The position numbers and the translations under genes were made by a program. Below, in pieces: positions 6,860 to 9,652 of a stretch of DNA of 9,652 nucleotides. The notes beneath the pieces were generated by a model that worked only from the letters and a program-made list of their open reading frames with translations, did no database searches and was not told the DNA's origin. This stretch comes from an uncultured Oscillospiraceae bacterium (GTDB lineage Bacteria > Bacillota > Clostridia > Oscillospirales > Oscillospiraceae). The first letter of the stretch is position 1. Each line of letters opens with the position of its first letter. The stretch covers positions 1 to 9,652 of the forward strand of contig CAKTLD010000078.1 of NCBI GenBank assembly GCA_934572445.1, in the 5' to 3' direction.

Positions 6860-6888
6860 AGGATAGCATGGGAGGAAAAATCTGTCAA
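6860..6888 (-). promoter_or_regulatory. Sigma-A-type promoter of the micropeptide-GntR-ABC-amidase-VanZ operon
   Basis: On the minus strand a perfect TTGACA (6888-6883) is followed by 17 bases and TATCCT (6865-6860), with TG one base before the -10 (extended -10). Transcription should start near 6853, about 33 bases before the micropeptide ATG. The imperfect -10 is offset by the perfect -35 and the TGn. Confidence 0.8.
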
Positions 6889-7021
6889 GAGGATTAAAAA
6901 AGAGCGGTGTTCATAATTCGTTAAGGATAACATGCACAAAAAGCGAAGTACGTTAAAAAGTAACATGTCTAAAATGTACAATATTGCCAAAATTTCAGGC
7001 CGAGAAACAGCACTTTAGCCG

Positions 7022-7050
7022 TTGACAGCGGGCGTTTGATTTGGTAACAT
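7022..7050 (+). promoter_or_regulatory. Promoter of the AGCS symporter gene
   Basis: A perfect TTGACA (7022-7027) is followed by 17 bases and TAACAT (7045-7050), with TGG just before it giving an extended -10. Transcription would start near 7057, about 55 bases before the ATG. Confidence 0.75.
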
Positions 7051-7055
7051 ACGGC

Positions 7056-7084
7056 TATGAAATATTTTCAAGCGATATTTCATA
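7056..7084 (+). promoter_or_regulatory. Perfect 10-bp dyad at the symporter transcript 5' end
   Basis: TATGAAATAT (7056-7065) and ATATTTCATA (7075-7084) are perfect inverted repeats with a 9-base loop. The dyad begins at the predicted transcription start. It could be an operator for an unknown regulator or a 5'-terminal hairpin that protects the mRNA. There is no U-run after it, so it is not a terminator. Confidence 0.55.
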
Positions 7085-7111
7085 AAATGTGAATCAGAGA
7101 GGGGAAATCAC

Positions 7112-8515
7112 ATGGAAAAAATCATTGAGATCAACAGTGCGATCAACGGCTTCGTATGGGGCCCGATCATGCTGGCGCTGCTGGTCGGCGCGGGCGTCTA
7201 CCTGAGCATCCGTGTCGGCTTCATCCAGTTCACAAAGATCGGCTACTGGTGGAAGAACACCATCGGCAAGATCTTTAAGAAGACCGAGGCGGGCGAGGGC
7301 GAGATCACGCCGATGCAGGCCGTCTCCACGGCGCTGGCCTCCACCGTCGGCACGGGCAACATCGCCGGCGTTACCGGCGCGATCATCCTCGGCGGCCCGG
7401 GCGCCGTGTTCTGGATGTGGGTCTCGGCCCTGTTCGGCATGGTCACCAAGTTCTCCGAAGTCACGCTCGCCGTCAAGTACCGTGAGCGCAACGAAAAGGG
7501 CGACTGGTGCGGCGGCCCGATGTACTACATCAAGAACGGCCTTGGCCCCAGATGGAAGTGGCTGGGCGTCATCTTCTCCATCTTCGGCGCGCTGGCTGCG
7601 TTCGGCATCGGCAATATCTCCCAGATCAATTCCATTGCCTCCTCCGTCAACTCTGTCGCGGTGGCTTTCAACGAGAATGCCGCGGAATTCGATAAGATCA
7701 TCGGTCTCATCACCGGTGTCATCATCGCCATCTTTGTGGCGCTCGTGCTCATCGGCGGTCTCAAGCGCATCGGTCAGGTCACCGAAAAGCTCGTCCCCGC
7801 CATGGCCGCCATTTACATCATCTGCGCGCTGATCGTCGTGATCGCGCACGCAGGCGCGATCCCCAGCGTGTTTGCTTCCATCTTCAAGGGCGCGTTCAAT
7901 CCCTCCGCCGTCGTCGGCGGCGCGGTGGGCGTGACGATGAAGCTCGCCATCACCAAGGGCGTCGGCCGCGGCGTCTTCTCCAACGAGGCCGGTCTCGGCT
8001 CCGCGCCGATCGCGCACGCCGCCACCTCGGAAAAGAACCCCGTTAAGCAGGGCCTTTACGGTATCTTTGAAGTCTTCATGGACACCATCGTCATCTGCAC
8101 GCTGACCGCTCTCGTCGTTCTCTGCTCCGGTGCGGCTACCGGCAACTATGGCAACAATGACCTCGCGGGCGTTCCCACGGCGGTCGCGGGCTTCTCCACG
8201 GTCTTCGGCGCGAAGGCAGGCTCCCTGATCCTCGCCGTCGGCCTGCTGCTGTTCGCCACCTCCACTATCCTTGGCTGGGCGCTCTACGGCACCCGCTGCG
8301 CGGAGTTCCTCTTCGGCAGCAAGATCATCCGCCCCTATCAGGTCATCTTCTGCCTGGTCGTCATCGCCGGCTCTGCCGCCGATCTCAAGCTGGTGTGGGA
8401 TATCTCCGATACGCTCAACGGCCTGATGGCCATTCCCAACCTGATCGCGGTGCTGCTGCTGAGCCCTGTGGTCATCAAGCTGACGAAGGAGCACTTCGCC
8501 GAGCTGAAGAAATAA
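7112..8515 (+). CDS. Sodium/alanine (glycine) symporter, AGCS family
   Basis: This 467-residue inner-membrane protein couples uptake of alanine or glycine to sodium (some relatives use protons). Family signatures are clear: ITPMQAVSTALASTVGTGNIAGV (residues 65-87, with the GTGNIAGV substrate/ion region), GGPGAVFWMWVSALFGM (94-110), CGGPMYYIKNGLG (133-145) and NEAGLGSAPIAHAA (291-304). About ten hydrophobic segments and the total length fit the family. The ATG is preceded by GAGAGGGG at normal spacing. It is a single-gene unit: its own promoter lies upstream and a GC-rich terminator follows within 25 bases. Codon use is strongly biased to GC-ending codons, suggesting good expression. The name alsT/agcS would fit, but the paralogue cannot be settled from sequence. 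The start of the protein (MEKIIEINSAINGFVWGP) matches typical relatives. Confidence 0.95.
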   Translation: MEKIIEINSAINGFVWGPIMLALLVGAGVYLSIRVGFIQFTKIGYWWKNTIGKIFKKTEAGEGEITPMQAVSTALASTVGTGNIAGVTGAIILGGPGAVFWMWVSALFGMVTKFSEVTLAVKYRERNEKGDWCGGPMYYIKNGLGPRWKWLGVIFSIFGALAAFGIGNISQINSIASSVNSVAVAFNENAAEFDKIIGLITGVIIAIFVALVLIGGLKRIGQVTEKLVPAMAAIYIICALIVVIAHAGAIPSVFASIFKGAFNPSAVVGGAVGVTMKLAITKGVGRGVFSNEAGLGSAPIAHAATSEKNPVKQGLYGIFEVFMDTIVICTLTALVVLCSGAATGNYGNNDLAGVPTAVAGFSTVFGAKAGSLILAVGLLLFATSTILGWALYGTRCAEFLFGSKIIRPYQVIFCLVVIAGSAADLKLVWDISDTLNGLMAIPNLIAVLLLSPVVIKLTKEHFAELKK

Positions 8516-8538
8516 GCAGACGGAAAATCGCTTTTTGC

Positions 8539-8572
8539 GCGGGGGCGGGCCAACGGCCCGCCCCCGCTTTTT
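8539..8572 (+). terminator. Intrinsic terminator of the symporter gene
   Basis: A 12-bp perfect GC stem (GCGGGGGCGGGC at 8539-8550 and GCCCGCCCCCGC at 8556-8567), closed further by a C-G pair around an AAC loop, is followed by TTTTT (8568-8572). It lies 24 bases after the symporter stop. Confidence 0.95.
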
Positions 8573-8621
8573 CTGCATGGAAGAGGATACGCAGAAAATT
8601 GTATGAAATGAAAGGTTTTGC

Positions 8622-8650
8622 TTTACAATAGGAAAAAGCTGTGCTATGAT
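8622..8650 (+). promoter_or_regulatory. Promoter of rpsO
   Basis: TTTACA (8622-8627), a 17-base spacer and TATGAT (8645-8650) with TGC just before it (extended -10) form a strong sigma-A-type promoter. Transcription should start near 8656-8657, giving a leader of about 97 bases. Confidence 0.85.
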
Positions 8651-8656
8651 AATCGG

Positions 8657-8753
8657 GCGCATGCAGTGCGCATGTTCCCGCACTTGGGGCGTGGAGGACT
8701 CACCGACCCGCCGCTCAGTGCCGGGAGAATTTATGAAAGGTGGATCATACATT
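8657..8753 (+). promoter_or_regulatory. Structured rpsO leader, candidate S15 autoregulatory element
   Basis: The leader is short but highly structured. A first hairpin pairs GCGCA (8657-8661) with TGCGC (8667-8671). A longer stem pairs TCCCGCACT (8676-8684) with AGTG-C-CGGGA (8717-8726), leaving a one-base bulge and enclosing a GC-rich interior that can form at least one more helix (for example GGCG 8688-8691 with CGCC 8709-8712). The stem ends about 10 bases before the ribosome site AGGTGG (8738-8743). In several bacteria S15 represses its own mRNA by binding such leaders; that S15 binds this one is inference. Confidence 0.55.
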
Positions 8754-9020
8754 ATGATGCTCAAAGACCAGAAGACGGCCATCATCGAGGCCAACCGCAC
8801 CCACGAAGGCGACACCGGTTCTCCGGAAGTTCAGGTCGCTATCCTCACCGAGCGTATCGCTCAGCTCACCGAGCACCTCAAGCAGCACCCGCAGGACAAC
8901 CACTCCCGCCGCGGCCTGTACAAGATGATCGGTAAGCGCCGCAGCCTTCTCGACTACCTCATGAAGAAGGACATCGAGCGTTATCGTACCCTGATCGCCA
9001 AGTTGGGTATCCGTAAGTAA
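8754..9020 (+). CDS. rpsO: 30S ribosomal protein S15
   Basis: S15 binds the 16S rRNA three-way junction of the central domain early in 30S assembly and contacts the large subunit. The core [38 protein letters not shown] and [16 protein letters not shown] segments are diagnostic, and the length of 88 residues is normal. Two consecutive ATGs (8754 and 8757) are possible starts. I chose 8754 because it sits 10 bases from AGGTGG, while 8757 is 13 bases away. A longer in-frame reading from 8646 is rejected because it starts within the promoter -10 and its extra residues do not resemble S15. The gene has its own promoter and structured leader and is followed by a terminator, then pnp, the classic rpsO-pnp order. 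Partial readthrough into pnp is likely. Confidence 0.97.
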   Translation: MMLKDQKTAIIEANRTHEGDTGSPEVQVAILTERIAQLTEHLKQHPQDNHSRRGLYKMIGKRRSLLDYLMKKDIERYRTLIAKLGIRK

Positions 9021-9031
9021 GTTTGAAAACA

Positions 9032-9063
9032 GGGTGATGCGCATGCATCACCCTTCTTTTCTT
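9032..9063 (+). terminator. Intrinsic terminator between rpsO and pnp
   Basis: A perfect 9-bp stem (GGGTGATGC at 9032-9040, GCATCACCC at 9045-9053) with a GCAT loop is followed by the pyrimidine-rich TTCTTTTCTT (9054-9063). The broken T-run suggests incomplete termination, which would let part of the rpsO transcript continue into pnp. I see no convincing separate pnp promoter. Confidence 0.85.
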
Positions 9064-9087
9064 ACCGTCCCTCTGCACTTCCCCGCG

Positions 9088-9174
9088 CGTATGAGAGCCT
9101 GCTATGCTTTAGCAGTTGAAAAAGCGGCGGCAAGCCGACGTTTTTTCAAGTGCTAAACGGTCGGCTCCCATACG
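9088..9174 (+). promoter_or_regulatory. Long hairpin in the pnp leader
   Basis: The outer arms CGTATGAGAGCC (9088-9099) and GGCTCCCATACG (9163-9174) pair over 12 positions with one mismatch. Inside, TTTAGCA (9108-9114) pairs with TGCTAAA (9151-9157). After a G-G mismatch, TTGAAAAAGCG (9116-9126) pairs with CGTTTTTTCAA (9139-9149) including one G-U, capped by CGG/CCG (9128-9130 with 9135-9137). The hairpin ends 12 bases before the pnp ribosome site. E. coli pnp has a comparable long leader stem, cut by RNase III and used for PNPase autoregulation; the same role here is inference. Confidence 0.68.
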
Positions 9175-9200
9175 GAATTTTACAAAAAGGAGATCGACAA

Positions 9201-9652
9201 ATGTCTACCATCATCACCAAGAGACAGTTCCCCAACTACCACAAGTACGAGATGGATCTCGCGGGCCGCCCCCTCACGCTCGAGGTCGGCAAGCTCGCCG
9301 AGCTCGCCAACGCCGCCGTCATGGTCGGCTACGGCGATACCCGCGTGCTCGTCTGCGCCACCGCTTCCGCCCGTCCCCGCGACGGCATCGACTTCTTCCC
9401 CCTCTCCGTTGACTTTGAGGAGAAGCTTTACTCCGTCGGCCGCATCCCCGGCTCGTTCAACCGCCGCGAGGGCCGTCCCGGCGAAAAGGGCATCCTGACG
9501 AGCCGCGTCATCGACCGCCCCATCCGTCCCCTCTTCCCCTATGACTTCCGCAACGACGTTTCCATCATGGCAACGGTCATGAGCGTCGATCACGACTGCT
9601 CTCCCGAGATCGCGGCCCTGATCGGCACCTCCGCCGCCCTCGCCATCTCCGA
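9201..9652 (+). CDS. pnp: Polynucleotide phosphorylase, N-terminal 150 residues (gene runs off the window)
   Basis: PNPase is the phosphate-dependent 3'-to-5' exoribonuclease of mRNA decay and acts as a trimer. Only the first RNase PH-like domain is visible here. Diagnostic stretches are [20 protein letters not shown] (residues 20-39), [34 protein letters not shown] and [18 protein letters not shown], all close to the Firmicute consensus. The ATG at 9201 is preceded by AAGGAG (9187-9192) with an 8-base spacer, and the protein start [13 protein letters not shown] is normal for the family. It lies downstream of rpsO, with a terminator and a long hairpin leader between them. The frame stays open to the last base, and the C-terminal PH, KH and S1 domains lie beyond the window. 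Confidence 0.97.
   Translation, partial: MSTIITKRQFPNYHKYEMDLAGRPLTLEVGKLAELANAAVMVGYGDTRVLVCATASARPRDGIDFFPLSVDFEEKLYSVGRIPGSFNRREGRPGEKGILTSRVIDRPIRPLFPYDFRNDVSIMATVMSVDHDCSPEIAALIGTSAALAIS

Larger units (their letters stand above)
6889..7111. other. AT-rich divergent intergenic region
   Basis: This stretch separates the minus-strand operon promoter from the symporter gene and is far richer in A and T than its surroundings. It holds the symporter promoter and dyad (annotated separately). It also holds a weak imperfect repeat pair, GTTAAGGATAACATG (6920-6934) and GTTAAAAAGTAACATG (6952-6967), and a 28-codon frame (6932-7018) that I do not accept as a gene. I see no tRNA, riboswitch or terminator. 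The leader after the expected start is only about 55 bases, too short for a glycine riboswitch. Confidence 0.7.

Noticed and set aside
6802..6990. 62-codon minus-strand frame with hydrophobic start
   Set aside because: It covers the operon promoter and operator and has no ribosome site. The micropeptide in another frame has a perfect one.
7061..7080. CodY-type box in the symporter dyad
   Set aside because: The best alignment to AATTTTCWGAAAATT leaves about six mismatches.
7051..7111. Glycine riboswitch ahead of the AGCS symporter
   Set aside because: The leader is only about 55 bases and contains a single AT-rich dyad; tandem glycine aptamers need far more.
8646..8753. N-terminal extension of S15
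   Set aside because: It would start within the -10 of the rpsO promoter and adds residues absent from the family. The RBS at 8738-8743 points to 8754.
7094..8815. 573-codon minus-strand frame antisense to the symporter and the rpsO leader
   Set aside because: It is a shadow of biased GC-rich codons: mostly D, R, G, A and H, no recognisable domain. It runs across the symporter terminator and the rpsO promoter.
1..9652. CRISPR array, insertion sequence, tRNA or phage att site
   Set aside because: I saw no regularly spaced repeats, transposase, terminal inverted repeats or cloverleaf pattern on either strand.

Overview
This window looks like a chromosomal segment of a GC-rich, low-oxygen Firmicute, probably a Clostridia member of the Oscillospiraceae/Ruminococcaceae type. 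The grounds are strong AGGAGG-type ribosome binding sites, TTGACA-17-extended-10 promoters, an rpsO-pnp pair, an AGCS-type alanine/glycine symporter and a YtrA-type GntR/ABC operon. The family assignment is inference; no rRNA or lineage marker is present.

Layout. At the left edge (1-849, +) is the 3' part of a NudC-like zinc-ribbon Nudix hydrolase whose start lies outside the window. It converges on a long minus-strand operon, and the two are separated by a bidirectional terminator (855-890). The minus-strand operon runs from a promoter near 6888 down to 890. Its order is: a 33-codon membrane micropeptide (6719-6820), a YtrA-type GntR repressor (6357-6722), an ABC ATPase (5461-6360), a large ABC permease with an extra C-terminal domain (3570-5486), a membrane-anchored zinc amidase (2902-3573), a VanZ-family protein fused to a large outer domain (1448-2878), and a small membrane-anchored protein of unknown function (890-1423). 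The first three junctions are 4-base ATGA overlaps or a 26-base overlap, the permease-amidase junction is again an ATGA overlap, and the last two gaps are 23-24 bases. A single co-transcribed unit is therefore very likely.

This operon is the most interesting part of the window. An inverted repeat AACTGTA-N13-TACAGTT sits on the predicted transcription start. It has the architecture I recall for the Bacillus subtilis YtrA operator (AGTGTA-N13-TACACT), so autorepression is likely. The combination of regulator, exporter, peptidoglycan amidase and VanZ suggests a cell-envelope or antibiotic-stress module. The outward-facing domains on the permease, the VanZ protein and the last protein would place much of its activity on the outer face of the membrane.

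To the right, an AT-rich divergent region (6889-7111) holds the symporter promoter and a perfect 10-bp dyad just after it. An AGCS sodium/alanine-type symporter follows (7112-8515, +) with a GC-rich terminator. Next is rpsO (8754-9020, ribosomal protein S15) with its own promoter and a structured leader, then a terminator. The start of pnp (9201 to the window edge, polynucleotide phosphorylase) follows a long hairpin leader. The rpsO-pnp end is conserved housekeeping DNA, and its leaders look like sites of post-transcriptional autoregulation.
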